Below the pieces are notes generated by a model. It was not told the DNA's origin. It did not search any database and was given only the letters and a program-made list of their open reading frames with translations. DNA of 64,000 bases from Triplophysa rosa (lineage: Eukaryota; Chordata; Actinopteri; Cypriniformes; Nemacheilidae): assembly GCF_024868665.1 (NCBI RefSeq), contig NC_079904.1, forward strand, positions 16,742,368 to 16,806,367, read 5' to 3'. Shown here in pieces: positions 42,826-55,245 of the stretch. Each line of letters begins with the position of its first letter. Positions within the stretch are counted from its first letter, which is position 1. Made by a program: the position numbers and the translations under genes.

Positions 42826-45800
42826 CACCAAAAACAGGTTTTTATGAAACCTTGCAGTGTGTGCGAAAGCCGCTCAGTGATGCCAAAGATAACAGATATT
42901 AAAAAAAATAGAGAACAAATGCAACACTCAGTATGGCAGCTCTAGCGAATAAACTCCAACCTTTCAGTAAAAAGAGTAAATCGACAACCATTAAAGACAT
43001 TCTCTGGGGAAAGGGCTCTGTAAAACATCTTGTGAGGCGCTTGCAAACCTGTGCGTATGCGCACAGTAGCTGAAGCAATATCAAAAAATGATTTTTTTTG
43101 CCAAATTTGAACTTGATACAGTGAATGTCAAGTTTAATAAGTTAAACTGAAATACATACATGTTGTTTGTTTGTTTGCTATAATAGCTATTGCAGAGATA
43201 TAGCGTTGCAAACATGGCCGCCAAGTGGCACAGTTTCCCTAAAGGGACCTTGATGATGCATAATTAGCCAGCATACCTCATGGTACGCTGCCATGGGGTG
43301 GGGAGGTAAGAAAACAAGATAACCAACTCTAAAAACAGACAGGATGAAGACAACATATCTGCAGAATACAGCAAGAAGAGCAGCTGCTGACACACAAAAC
43401 TTGTTTTTAAAGCTGGATAGGCCAAAGTCTGCTAAAAAGAAGAGCGTTCTCAACGTATTGAGCCAAGCCAAACACGAACAGAGCACTGAGCTCATCTTTA
43501 AGAAATGTATTATACAGCACTTCTAGTCCTGTAATCTCACTGGATAAATTAGACACAGTTTTGATACAGAATAAACACACAGAGCTGCATGTCACATCCA
43601 GTCTCACCTCCTTCACCTAAATGGGACCATGTCATAACCAGTATGTTGTGTTTGGATAGAGTACATGTTTTATGGCCGCTAAGAAGTGAGTGAAGCTTAC
43701 TTGAATGACTCTCTTCTATACCTACATCATTTCATCAATTCCTTTTTCTCACTCACTCGCTCAACCTTCTTCTCACCTCTTGACCTGACCACAGGAAATT
43801 CTTCCCCCACCATACTGTATGATCAGCTATTAGAGGGGATGAGATTTTTAAAGGTCCTTCTGTAAGAAATGTCAGCCTTCAAAGTGTATAAAGGGGAAAT
43901 GAAAAAAAAGCAAAGGTATGTTGGATGTGGTAAATCCTGTTTCTAAAGAACTCTGCGTGCTGTTTGCTGTTTTTGGCATGCAGGGTGAAAACTGTTCAGC
44001 AACAGAAGGTACAGATGAAAAGACTTTTGGACCCCCTTCATGTTACCTGGTGCATATATTAACACCACCTCAGATGAACTTATAGCTGGTGAATGAACTC
44101 AATAAACCTTTGAGGTGCTTTAATGTCTGAATGTCTTGAAAAAATATTCAATTTTTGAAGGGACCACGACGATGGCCAATAAAAGTAATGCAGTGCTTTC
44201 AGTCTTTTGAAAGCTTTCAGTTGCTTTGATTGTTGTACAAACTAAGAATTTCTCTGATTATTAATTCATTCTTGGCCTGTCCCTCAAACAAAGTTATCAT
44301 TTGGCTCCAGAAATCTTGAAGAATTGGGAACAAGTCATATGTATCATGTTTTTTTTATCCCAAATGGCATGCTGTGGCTTTTAAACATGTCATGACATAG
44401 TTTTTCTATTCTACTTTCTCTTCATGAGCTCATTGTGACTGGACCGGCAGTTGTTGGATTCAGCACTAAACACATGTAAAAGGGACCACCATGATTTAAT
44501 ATATTGATCTGTGTTGTCAGATGCTTTCTACAGTTTGGAATGAGTTATTTTTTGCGACTCAGTTTGAGTAAATGGTCTTTTTGAACTGGGAATGAGGTTT
44601 GCGCACCAGAAGCACATCAGCACCACATTTATTAATCAATAAATACAATCTATATCACTTTGGTAAATCTGTAATTGTTTTCTGTATTAATGCCCTGTAT
44701 TAAATGTTATTATCAAAGAGATTAGATTGAGATCAGGTGGCCAAATGGATGTCAGAGGTCATTTACTGGTGAGTGCTGTCATCGGTGTACATACACTGAT
44801 GGCACCGTGCTTCCCGTCCGTTGTGCGATTCCCTTTCCAGTTACAAAGCTTATTTTAAAACATGACTGAAAATGTGATACTTCATGACATTACCCCTTAA
44901 AATGCCACCCTGATATACCAGACAAATTAAATGTCAGGAATGTGAATTAGCCCTGCAATAAACCACCGCAAGCTGATTCACACATACATCTTATGTACCA
45001 CAGACCCAACAAAAGCATTTCTGAACAAAAAGAGCATCACTGAGTGGTGAAACAACAAACCACATTAGGACTTCAAATGCAAAACAGAGGCAGTAATCAC
45101 CAATGTAACAATTCTATCAATGCCCTTTTGTAAAGGCCAATACAGTTTTATAGAAGTGTTTCATTGTTATTTTCAAAGCCAGAAATCTAAAACTACAAAA
45201 CAAAAACCCCTCGTGAAACTTCCCCACTTGTCATCATTGCTTTCATTTGAGAGATCTGGAGGTTCCTGCTGGTTCAAAGAAGACTCACACTTTTTATAGG
45301 CTTGTATAATGAATTCTTCTGTTTTTTGGACAAACCGAGAAGACTCCTAAATTGTTAGACAACAATAGAAAATGTCTGTCGTGGAGAGGTAAAGTGCAGA
45401 ACTCAGCATCTTTGAGGAAGCTCTGCTAAGTGTTCGCAGCTGGGGGTGAACCACAAGACCCCCTCGAGAAACAAGAGAAGACGCTGGATGAACTGTGAGG
45501 AGAGAGAGAGCAGAAAGATGACAAGTGGGATAAATCTCACTGGAACGTATTCCACACTTCCATCACATGCACTTATATCGTTCAGACACTTCTCTGCATG
45601 CGGTGCTGCTAAAATAATAAAGCATGACTTGGAGGACAGAGATGTCGGAGTGGAAGGTGAATGTGCTGCTTATTACACTTTTTAAATTTGGTTGTCATTG
45701 ACTGAAACCTGTTGAAGGTGGGGTATATGAAGAGAGCGAGATTAGGCGAGTAAGAAACTAGATTTTTTTATGGAGATAGAAGGTAAATAAGAGATCTGTC

Positions 45801-46390
45801 TTACAGAGTTATCTCTCTACAGGTAACTCTGTAATTTTATTATTACACTTACAAGATCTGATTGTGACCACTAACAGTGTTGTTAATTTGCACACACTAC
45901 TGACTGTGTTGTTTTTGCATCCGAACCAAGAGGAATTAGGCAAATCGGTTTGTTTGTGCAGCACAAAAAATTACTACATGACACAAAGTCCATGGCCTTT
46001 CAGACGAATCAGTTGTGGAGGATGCAGATTCCCTTCCACGATCTGCAATATTTTACAGGGACTGCACAGCATCACTTCACTACTGTGAGAGAGACACCTG
46101 AAGAGGCCTTTAAAAATGTAGCAAGTGTGCATGTTTGCATGAAGTCATACACGTGCATCTTGGCATAATCAATTTATATATATTTCCACACAATTATACA
46201 AATTATACAAATTGGAAATCCAACTTAGAGTATCATTCTATTTCACCTATCCGAAAAGGAAGTTGGAAATTCTGCAGTTCCTGGTGAAATGGAGTGCAGC
46301 ATTAGTCTCAAGATTTAAAATACAACCCTTCAGACCACATGATTGCTTTTCCAAGTATTAGAGTGAAAAATGAATACATAAAAATAAAAA
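42826..46390. other. Mostly non-coding stretch with weak small frames
   Basis: Two protein-like plus-strand frames (42933-43073 and 43344-43526) are discussed separately. Splice-like signals on both strands around 43609-43679 and 45430-45490 were judged too weak. The rest has no recognisable content. Confidence 0.45.
42933..43073 (+). other. Small ORF with good start context (46 codons)
   Basis: ATGGCAG, preceded by CACTCAGT, opens a 46-codon frame rich in Lys and Ser (PFSKKSKSTTIKDILWGKG…). No family is recognised. A short GTGCGTATGCGCAC palindrome overlaps its end. It may be a first exon, part of a decayed transposon, or chance. A second frame at 43344-43526 (LKLDRPKSAKKKSVLNVL) has a similar composition. 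Confidence 0.2.
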
Positions 46391-46394
46391 CCTA

Positions 46395-46640
46395 AGAAAC
46401 TTTTTTTAACCAGAAGTTAACTTTTTATCGTTTACTCACCTTAATGTTTCAAATCTGCATCACATTCTTTTTACCACAGAATACAAGTGGAGGAATTGTG
46501 AAGTTTAAAAAAAGATTGATGCTTTTCCATACAATGAAACTCAAAGAGGACTGAAGCTGTCACTCACCAATACTGTATTTCCTGTTGTGCTACACAAAAC
46601 GAAATAAATCATGTGGGATTAAAATAATGCCTGCATAAAT
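46395..46640. mobile_element. Angel-like foldback MITE, copy 3 (diverged)
   Basis: TTTACTCACCTTAATGTTTC, CACATTCTTTTTACCACAGA and, in the second half, diverged inverse words make a decayed foldback of the same family. The TCACC/GGTGA words mimic splice donors on the minus strand. Confidence 0.4.
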
Positions 46641-46714
46641 GACGTGAACAAACATTTAAGATATACATGTGCAAGCATAAATAGATATATTTGCTAAATG
46701 TCGTTTTGTGTTCA

Positions 46715-46880
46715 ACCCTGTTGAAAAAACAGCATATGCTGGGTTAGGTATGTTTTCATGCTGGTTTGACCATCTCAAACCAGCTAAGGACCAGCACATG
46801 ACCAGCTCAAACCAGCACAAACCAGCAAACAAGCATCAAAACATACCAAACCAGCATATGCTGATTTTTTCAACAGGGTA
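46715..46880. mobile_element. Foldback MITE rich in ACCAGC
   Basis: ACCCTGTTGAAAAAACAGCA at the left mirrors TGATTTTTTCAACAGGGT at the right. The interior is made of ACCAGCAYA and CAAACCAGC words and their complements. It is a well-known type of teleost palindromic repeat, without coding capacity. Confidence 0.85.
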
Positions 46881-47480
46881 CAACTTTGTTCAATTTGTTT
46901 TTGTTTAGCTCAGAGAATTCTAGTAACAATACTTCTAAAATTACTTCATGCTCTTCTAATCTATACCCTCCCATGGGAAGTAACTTTGTTTATTTGAGGT
47001 AAATCCTGGAAATCAGATGGTATCAAATTAACGTGGTCTGATGCAGCAAACACAGTTTGTGGACGATTACCCAACACAACGTTTCTATAACATTCGATTT
47101 TTGTTTTACTGTCACAGTTGTGTAAGTAATACAATTTAACAGTTGATCTCGCTGTAGTGTTAAATAAAATACATTCTTAATTACTTAACTGACGTAAGGA
47201 CATTTCTAAGGTAAAGTGAGTCGTATTCATCTGATCATACTATATCAACATGTCTGCCCTGAGTGACCTGCTTTTATCAAATAAAATTCCCTTTATTAGG
47301 CTATTGAGGTATCTGGATTTAGTCTGTTGTAAAGTCAGCACGAACACGACTTCATTTCAATATTAACGAAATATTAATGAAATGAAATAATAAAAATTAA
47401 GGATGAGGCTTGTTTTTTACCCACTGCGAATTGACTGGATGAAAGGTAGTTTCATTTAAGATATGAAACTGGCAGCAGAC
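46881..47480. other. Non-coding stretch
   Basis: AT-rich; no feature seen. Confidence 0.5.
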
Positions 47481-47486
47481 TGACAG

Positions 47487-48217
47487 TGTCATGTACTCGG
47501 TCTGATCGGTCAACTTCTGTTGTTTTCCCTTGTGTGTTTGTGTTGACAGTTTCCCTTGTGCGCGTCTCTACCCCGCCCCGCCTTGTTATCCCAATTATTA
47601 CCCTGTTAGATTTTCTCTGGCTGCACGTTTAGCTCTCACCTGACCCCTGTTAGCAATTACATTCTCCCCTATTTTAGCTCCCTGGGTTATCTTGTCCTTT
47701 GTCAGCTCGTTGCGTGTTTAATGTACCGTTTTGACCACTTAATATCTCTCTAGTCACAGTCTCAGCCTAGTTTAATTACCCAGGATTCAGGTCCCTTTCT
47801 ACTATTTTGTCTTAGACTACAACGCTATAGCTTGCTTTGTTTTCCCCCACTCTCATCGGTCTATTTGTCACAGGACTCTCCTGCCGACGATCTCTGCACC
47901 CCACTTGACTCTCAGCCAGAGGTTAATCGACAGTCCGCTGCCGGTATCTGCTCTGTTCCAGGCTTCGCTTTCCAGTCTCGTTGTCTCGTCGCACCCACGG
48001 GTTCCCACGCCAGTTACCGGACTTCAAGGGACGTTCCGGTCTGTCAGCCTCACTGCGCCTCCCTCCAGCCCGTGTCCGCCGGGTGCTGTTCTGGTGTGCT
48101 CCGGACTTTGTGTCTGATCTGGACTATCTGCCTATTAGCTGTCGTTGGTGTGTTCTCTGGTTGAAATAAACTTGCCATTTACTTCCCCCGCAGTTGAGTC
48201 CCATCTCGTTCATGACA
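47487..48217 (+). mobile_element. Solo LTR, family F3, TSD GACAG
   Basis: It starts TGTCATGTACTCGGTC, ends CATCTCGTTCATGACA, and is flanked by GACAG at 47482-47486 and 48218-48222. GGTTGAAATAAACTTGCC near the 3' end provides the poly(A) signal. It is 731 bp long and GC-richer in its 3' half. The 110-codon frame inside it is an LTR artefact. Confidence 0.9.
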
Positions 48218-48655
48218 GACAGTTGGTGGGAAGGGGTTAAGCGATGATGTCATCAGAGAAGGATCGCAACTCCAAATCAGAAATGCATTTCCAGATTTTG
48301 ATTGAAGATTACAAAGACCATTAAAAAAAGAAAAAAAAATATGTATTGACTTACACAGATTTACTGTTCACCATATGAGCTCTAAAAAAGGCCATCAATT
48401 CTGAATTCATATGAACTAGAAAATGTTCCTCAAGAGACCTTTAAGCGACAAAATATTGATTGAACACTTTTCTTAACTTAACAGGTCATGTTGTTGTTGA
48501 GCTGTCATTGTGGTGTAAATATCTTTTGTAATAAAGATGTATTTAATAACATGTCAAGGTAATAAATAAAGAATCAAGCATATGCCCTTTCATCTGTTCA
48601 CCCCTTTCATCCCCCACCACCAGAGTTTATCTGAGGAGACCACATGTGCTGTTAG

Positions 48656-48807
48656 TCCAAAGTGGCTCTTAGATTTTCAGCATTCATATCTGAGGCTAAC
48701 ACAACACTTGTATCTTCAGCTGGATGTGTTATTGCTCTGAGATCTATCTATGGTGCTCTTGAATCCAAGCCAAGTCATCATGTGTTCTAGTATAATACCA
48801 TCAAACA
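48656..48807 (+). repeat. Copy 1 of a 152-bp perfect dispersed duplication
   Basis: The block starting TCCAAAGTGGCTCTTAGATT and ending TACCATCAAACA is repeated without a single difference at 50581-50732. The flanks are unrelated. Confidence 0.95.
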
Positions 48808-50580
48808 TTTGGAGTGTTCTGACCACTCAAGGCCTTCATCTCTTACTAGTGAACCAAAAAATAAAAGCACTCACCACTGAGGTGTCACAAACCTCTTAAT
48901 GTGCATTAAAGTACATTCTCTCAGCGTCATGTTTGAGATGTTACAGCAACGCTTCAAAGAGGGTTGCGGGAGAGAGGAACTTAATGAGTAACAGGTCCTT
49001 GTACGCTCACGGCCATCCCAGAATGTTTGTTTAGAAGGATGAGCCAAGAGTGGCCAGCTGCTTTCTTTTGGGAACAATACGAGAATTCAGTCCATCTGCT
49101 TTTCATTAAAACATCCTTCTCTGTTACTCCAGCCTATATCATTCACATCTTATCCACCCCTTCTTCATCATTCAATACACACTCCAAGAAACACAAATGC
49201 AGCCGATACATCTATACCTTTAGCTAAGCTTCTGTCAGTATCACCATTAGTGTCGCCTGCAGTATTTGCCTCCACTTTGATTAAGGAATAGTTCACGCAG
49301 ATATTAAAGTTGTGTCATTATTCACACACTCATGTCGCTCCAAAACGGCATGTTATTATTAATTACATGAAACATAAAAGTAGTCATTTTACCGAATGAG
49401 ATTTCTTACGTTGGTCATGTCATTAACACCAAAAATGCATCAGGAAAGTGGTCCATATGAATCTGTATTCCAAGTTTTATGAAGTAATAGCTTTGTGTAC
49501 AGATCAGACCAAAGTCTCAGATTATCTTCTTAAACTTGTCGAGTGTGTCCAGACTGAATATGCCACATTAATGTAAATGTGTAGTAACTCAACATGATGT
49601 GCTTTATTGCAGGACTTGCAAAGAAGAATTTCTACTTTTGTGTTTCACTAAATAAAATATTAGGATTGGAACCACAGAAATGACAGAATAAAAAAATCAT
49701 GCAATCATGGTTCAATCTGCAAATTTGTCTCTGCGCTCAAACTCTACAATAGTTTCCATATGCTTGGGCCACATGCATTGACCTTATGTTTCAGTATGTT
49801 TGACATGCTAGAAAAGGCAAAGAACCACGAAATGATGTTTTGCTGACTGAAATCCGCTACAGTTTAAAAGGCTTGAAAAATACAGTACCAGGAGGCCCAG
49901 CTCATCTTTCATCACAGTCATTCTTAACCCCCGGGACAAGTGTTACTCCAGCGTAGACCTCCCAACCTCGGTAAATTGCACAAACTCAAAAGGTAATAGA
50001 TGATTCATAGGCAAAACAAAAGGGAGAAGGATTCCTGGCATTCTGTAAAGAAAATAGAAAAATACGATGCGAGCGGGTGACCTGTTGCTTTCTTGCTCGT
50101 GTCAAACTGGGATCAGGAGGGTGGTGTGCTTGTTTAGTCACCGGGGGAGTGTGGTCGCTCGGTCGCCAAAGCCTGAGGATTACTGCGGTCAAGTTGCAAT
50201 TTCAGATCCAATAAATTTCACTCTGCTGAATAACAGGTTCTGCTTACATACAGACAGGTTGATTTTTTGTGAGGGACTCAGTCTCCACAATCCTGATCCG
50301 AATGCAGAGTTTCCACCCGGATTGTGAATCATCTGAAGATTTGAAGATTGTTCAGCTGATCATCAAACAGTTAAGCCATCTTTGAATACAAAGGTAATAC
50401 AAAGCTGCATGTGTATATACCTGAATATACTACAAAAAGTAGATTTGCTGTATATGTGACACAGGTGGCAAGAATTTATTTACAGCAGTAGCGAACCATG
50501 ACGTTTGAGCCTTTGACCTCTGCACACGCGCAACACATCCCTGGTATGCTACTAGAAGGCGTGTCCCTGGTATGCACACG
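48808..50580. other. Non-coding stretch with a decayed MITE
   Basis: Around 49265-49560 the words GGAATAGTTCACGCAGATAT, CCAAGTTTTATGAAGTAATAG and GATCAGACC recall a decayed foldback repeat. No exon is supported elsewhere. Confidence 0.45.
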
Positions 50581-50732
50581 TCCAAAGTGGCTCTTAGATT
50601 TTCAGCATTCATATCTGAGGCTAACACAACACTTGTATCTTCAGCTGGATGTGTTATTGCTCTGAGATCTATCTATGGTGCTCTTGAATCCAAGCCAAGT
50701 CATCATGTGTTCTAGTATAATACCATCAAACA
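50581..50732 (+). repeat. Copy 2 of the 152-bp perfect duplication
   Basis: It is identical to 48656-48807. The sequences on either side, TATGCACACG and CGTGTGTAAG, would form CACACG/CGTGTG if the block were removed, so this copy looks like the inserted one. Confidence 0.95.
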
Positions 50733-51099
50733 CGTGTGTAAGCACACGTTCGACTTCTTGAAGCATGCGCAGGCAGCGTATGACAGCAGAACTGCGACTG
50801 CTCCGTGATCTTGAATTACTCTTGTGAGACTTGGAAATCTCACGTGGATAGAGTCTGCATCGATCTAGGAAGTCAAATATACATATCTAATCAATCGACC
50901 GACTTTTATTGGAAATAGTATTTTAAAGGTTTTAAACATTATGATTTATGATTGTTTAGGTCATCACAGAGAGGCTAGAGGGCCCTGAGGGTTCGCTACT
51001 GATTTACATTACTCGCCACGTTTGCATACTGTTTTTTGCACTGTTTGACTGGCCGGGGGTGCTGCTTTTGAATTTTTAAGTTTTACTTAATTAATATTG
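50733..51099. other. Non-coding stretch
   Basis: Nothing recognisable. The start is GC-richer with several CGCA words. Confidence 0.5.
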
Positions 51100-51441
51100 C
51101 ATATAGGAATTTATAGTCTGTTATATTTGACCTGTGCTTCTCTCTCCTTTATCTTAAATGTGTGCTCTCACTGAGCGTGTGTGTGTGCGTGCGTGCGTGC
51201 GTGCGTGCGTGTCTGTGTGTGTGTGCGTACTTGTCTGTGTACGTGTGTGTGCGTGTGCATATTGTGTGTGTGGAGTGTTTTGTATGTGGGTATGTCTGTC
51301 TTCTGTGTTTTCAACTTTTTGTTGTTTTTGCAGGTACAACTTTAATTGTTTTGCTTATAGTCAATATGTCTTATGTACAGCTGCTCTGTAACAATGAAAA
51401 TTGTAAAAAGCGCTATATAAATAAACTTGAGTTGAGTTGAG
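51100..51441 (+). mobile_element. LINE-like 3' end with (TTGAG)n tail
   Basis: AAAAAGCGCTATATAAATAA followed by ACTTGAGTTGAGTTGAG is the typical 3' end of a teleost LINE with a short tandem tail. The 5' part is interrupted by a GT/GC microsatellite (51177-51262). No coding part remains. Confidence 0.6.
51177..51262. repeat. (GT)n/(GTGC)n microsatellite
   Basis: Visible runs of GTGTGT and GCGTGCGTGCGT. The frames through it are Val/Cys repeats and not genes. Confidence 0.9.
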
Positions 51442-51444
51442 TTA

Positions 51445-53840
51445 CATGATTCACAACTGACCGTTCGCAAAGACCCGCCCCCTTTTACAATACGCATTCG
51501 AGGCATATATTTAGGACATGAAAGTTACTTGAAGGATGAAAGTTACTTGATGCCTACAGGTAACAGAATAAAAGTACATTACTACATCTCCTGGCGATTG
51601 AGACTGAAGGCTGAATTGTGACAAACACCGTTTTCTCTGCTTATAGAGCCTTATACAAAACCGGCAGCATTTTTAGTTTGTTTCATCTAAAACTGCACAG
51701 AAATTTACACAGAAAGCAACCGCTGTTTGTCTCAGGATGTGGCATGCTAGGTTTGATGTAAATGTTGCTCATTTGCTGTTGGCACATTTGCTTGCTCACT
51801 TTTCACTACGTTGTAAATGACATACAGTAGTAGACAAAAATTTTGTATTGGAACAAATATTGTGCACTTTATATGATGTCACATGGAATCACATAGCAAA
51901 GCGTTCTTGAAATCTAACCTGACCTTTCCAACTGAGAGACTGAGATTCCCCCCAAAATACAATTTTAATCAGATTCTAAACCACATATGAATGTGGTTCA
52001 GATCTGGATTGTAAACACTGGATTGTATTTGGTTTATTGCTGTTCAAACTACAAAAAAACCCAACTAAATGGATTTGAGTCGCATATGCCACAAAATCGA
52101 ATTCTTGGAACCTGAATAACCCTTCTTTAGACTGTACGCTTCACGTACTTCGCATCCAGGAGAAATCTAATTTCTTCTTCTTCGTAGGGATATTATGGAA
52201 AATTTATCAATTTAAGGATGTGTATCTGGTACACATTAGCCGCATTGTCCGTGCAGACTAGAGATTGACTAGCAAACTCGATTTTATTCAGTCAAAGAGC
52301 AACAGGTGTGGGACACCATTATTAAGACATTTGAAGTGGTATCCACGTTCAGGCCTTTGGCTACCTCCTCCCACATGTTTTTCCAGAAAAATCGTGTGTT
52401 TCGATCAAACCCACATGTTTCGCAATGGTGGAAGCGCTGAATGGAAAAATACTCCCAGCTCGCATAATGTTTCCCTTGCCACAGAAATTTCAATAATATT
52501 TGTAAATGTTCAAGCGGTTCATAAATGTGTTTTCATATTGGTTGAGGCTCTCCTTAACATTCTGGTCTCTCGGGTGCCCTGAGCTGAGAAAATAATACAA
52601 CATTAATAACCAGTGTGTAAAATTAGTGTGCTTTGATGCTGGGGTGGGCTGGAAAGACCCTGCAAAGCTGCCATTTGGAGTTTGGATGGACTTCAAAGTG
52701 CGAGGAGAGCTAACAAGCAACAGGGCACAGCAGAGAAGGCATGAATAAAAGACACTTCAAGGGAAGCAAGCAGTATGATGAAGTTAGTTGAAGAGGTGAC
52801 GATAATTAGAGACTATTATTATGCAGTAATATGAAAAAGTAATGAGTGCTACTGTATAATATGGCATGAAATTGTCCTAAAAGGAAAAATAGCTTTCCCT
52901 GGCCTTTGAAACGTGCTTGTGAAAGAAACAAATGCAATGGGTTTTGTCACTGTGGTGGTGTAATCTGAGCTAAAGGTTTAGTGTATGAGTGTGATTATTC
53001 GACATGTAGCGCATAATACTCTGTTGGACTTGGCAGCAGGCACAGACGTTAGACTGAGGTGATGATATGGGCATTTCCAGACCGCACACTCTCTCCCTAT
53101 TACACCCAAATATAAAGAATGAAGTACAATTTCATTTTTTTATGCCCGGTACAGCATGCACCTGGTACAGTTTAAAGTTGAATACAGATTTAATGCTGAA
53201 GGTCAGTTCTCAGTGCAATAGATTGAGAAGGACGCGATGTGAAATATTTTGATAAGACTGTACAGCATCCCTCTAATCAGTCCGGGCATCTAAGTCAATT
53301 CTTTAAACCAATTAATATAAGTTGTGCATGTTCAGTAATTATGATCTTTTATTTTGTTATTTGGTAAATTACTGCTGCCATAAAAACCCATCTCTATTTA
53401 ATAACATTTCAATTATGTGAGTGGGAATAGTACAATTATCACTCACACATATAAATTGCATTATGACATTATGACATTTTTATCATGGAATTTGACATGC
53501 TTGCACTGTTGCTTCTTAATTTTAAAGCTGTATTTTACAAAATGGGATTGAGTGATACTGCTATTATCTGGTCACACAATGAACTTTCAATCTTCTATAA
53601 ATTTTGTCTTGACAATACAAATTGACAGGGTAGAGTTTGTAATCCACTGAAATGCAAAACTAGCATGCATTTCCGATCTTCAGAATTTGCATGCGTATGA
53701 CTGGATATACGAAAAGTCTACTGTAGTGTGATTGCAGAATACAGTATGTTTAATATACTTAGAAACAATTGTCTTTGCAGTGACAGTTACTTTTTTAAAT
53801 ACAACACAAGTTAAAGGGACAATGTGGAGCTTTGAGTGGC
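51445..53840. other. Non-coding stretch
   Basis: No gene is supported. A 69-codon minus-strand frame at 52284-52493 includes FFWKNMWEEVAKGLNVD, faintly like a Myb/MADF domain of a Harbinger-type transposon, but too short to call. Confidence 0.45.
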
Positions 53841-53846
53841 ATCAGG

Positions 53847-54082
53847 GGGGCAGTTGTGGCCTAATGGTTAGAGAGTCGGACTCATGACCAGAAGGTTGCC
53901 GGTTCGATTCCCAGGGCCGGCGGGTAACAACTGAGGTGCCCTTGAGCAAGGCACCTTACCCCTACTTGCTCCCCGGGCGCTGTAGTGATAGCTGCCCACT
54001 GCTCCGGGGGTACGTGTGTTCACTACTCTCTGGATGGGTTAAATGCAGAGGTCACATTTCGTTGCCTTGTACNTGTCAATGT
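53847..54082 (+). mobile_element. V-SINE (HE1-like)
   Basis: The tRNA-like head is GGGGCAGTTGTGGCCTAATG with an A-box region and the B box GGTTCGATTC (53901-53910). The central domain (TTGAGCAAGGCACC … CTGCTCCGGGGGTACG) is the conserved core of vertebrate V-SINEs. The tail is GGGTTAAATGCAGAGGTCAC. The ambiguous base at 54073 lies in it. Transcription by RNA polymerase III and mobilisation by a partner LINE are known for the family. Confidence 0.9.
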
Positions 54083-54960
54083 CTTTCCACACATATCTAC
54101 TTAATTTAATTACTATAACGTTCAAGACTTCAGCACAAATTTTATTCTTTCTTTTATTCTTGCAGTACGTAGTAGTATTAAAGAATTTAAGAAATGGTTC
54201 TCGTGAAAGCATCACTCATCATATGGAGCTGAAGAGTTTTCACAGAGATCCTGCTAATGGTCAGGAGGAGGCGAAGACGCCCCCAGGATGGAGTCTGGAT
54301 TATATCTTTGCCTGGCATTTGAAATCTTTCTTGGGGTGTGGATTTTACAGTTCCTCCACCCAGTTAGAATCACTCTAGATTGCAGAACAAACTCTTCCAT
54401 CTTTTTCAGTATCATCAATGGCAGAATGCTTCCTTATATCTCTTGATAGAGCTTTACGCTTTAAATTAAATATAAATGATTGCTGCAAAACCTTGGTGCA
54501 CAAAAAACACAAAGAGAATAATTTTGAGATATCATGTGCTTATTAATATGAATGCTTTCACTTCATATGATGAGTGAGAAGCAAAGTTGTGTTTTTGTCT
54601 AGAGCAAGAAGCAGGTATTTTGAAAACATGGCATCGAGCTGGAATCAAGTTACTATATGTTGAAAAAAGGAGGAGACATTGTTTTTGCTGCACTCACAAT
54701 CTGTGTTCCAGATCAGCTGTCAGTCAGTATGTATGGACATTTGAAGTTTGATGCTCTGGGTTTTTACTAGCAAAGAAAAACTTTCAGCTTAAATGACCAA
54801 ACTGTGTCTATAGTTACTTAAAACTAACTTCTAACATTTTTTATAAAGGCCATATCACATTCAAAATCATATATTAGCACAACCTGCAACATTGTACATA
54901 CGGTTGAATCACAGCTGTAAATCTGAAATTCAGTACAGAAGCACTTCTGCTTGTGTGATA
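54083..54960. other. Non-coding stretch with a weak exon-like signal
   Basis: At about 54165 TTCTTTTATTCTTGCAG is a good acceptor-like site. The following frame (NLRNGSRESITHHMELKSF…) is open to 54378 but has no clear donor and no recognised similarity. Confidence 0.35.
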
Positions 54961-54962
54961 TT

Positions 54963-55245
54963 CCTTTCACCTAAAAATCTCTCATCATTTATTTACCCTC
55001 ATGTCATTCTAAACTTGTATGTGACTCTTTTTTTCTGTGGAACACAAAATAAGATACTTTGAGAAATGTGGTTATGTGATCATACAATGGAACTCAACAG
55101 GGGCTAATGTTGTTTGGTTACAAACATTCTTCAAAATATCTTATTTTGTGTTCTGCAGAGTAATAAAAGTCATACAGGTTTGAAATGACATGAGGGTGAG
55201 AAAATGATGCAGTAATTTTAACTTTTGGGTGAACTATCTCTTTAA
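54963..55245. mobile_element. Angel-like foldback MITE, copy 4
   Basis: Left half: CTCATCATTTATTTACCCTC and ATGTCATTCTAAACTTGTAT. Right half: CATACAGGTTTGAAATGACA and TTTTGGGTGAACTATC. The centre holds GGTTACAAACATTC. The halves are complementary. Confidence 0.8.

Noticed and set aside
43609..43679. Minus-strand 71-bp exon candidate ending GGAGgtgagact
   Set aside because: Splice signals are fair and the frame is open, but there is no similarity and no neighbouring exon. Its phase happens to fit the exon at 6057, which alone is not evidence.
45431..45485. Plus-strand exon-like stretch encoding DPLEKQEKTLDE
   Set aside because: It looks coiled-coil-like, but the acceptor lacks a pyrimidine tract and the sequence is too short to link to the exon at 20165.
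47832..48164. 110-codon plus-strand frame
   Set aside because: It lies wholly within a solo LTR with clear ends and a TSD; LTR sequence, not a gene.
51158..51440. Val/Cys-rich frames on + and His/Thr-rich frame on -
   Set aside because: They are translations of the GT/GTGC microsatellite and the LINE-like tail.
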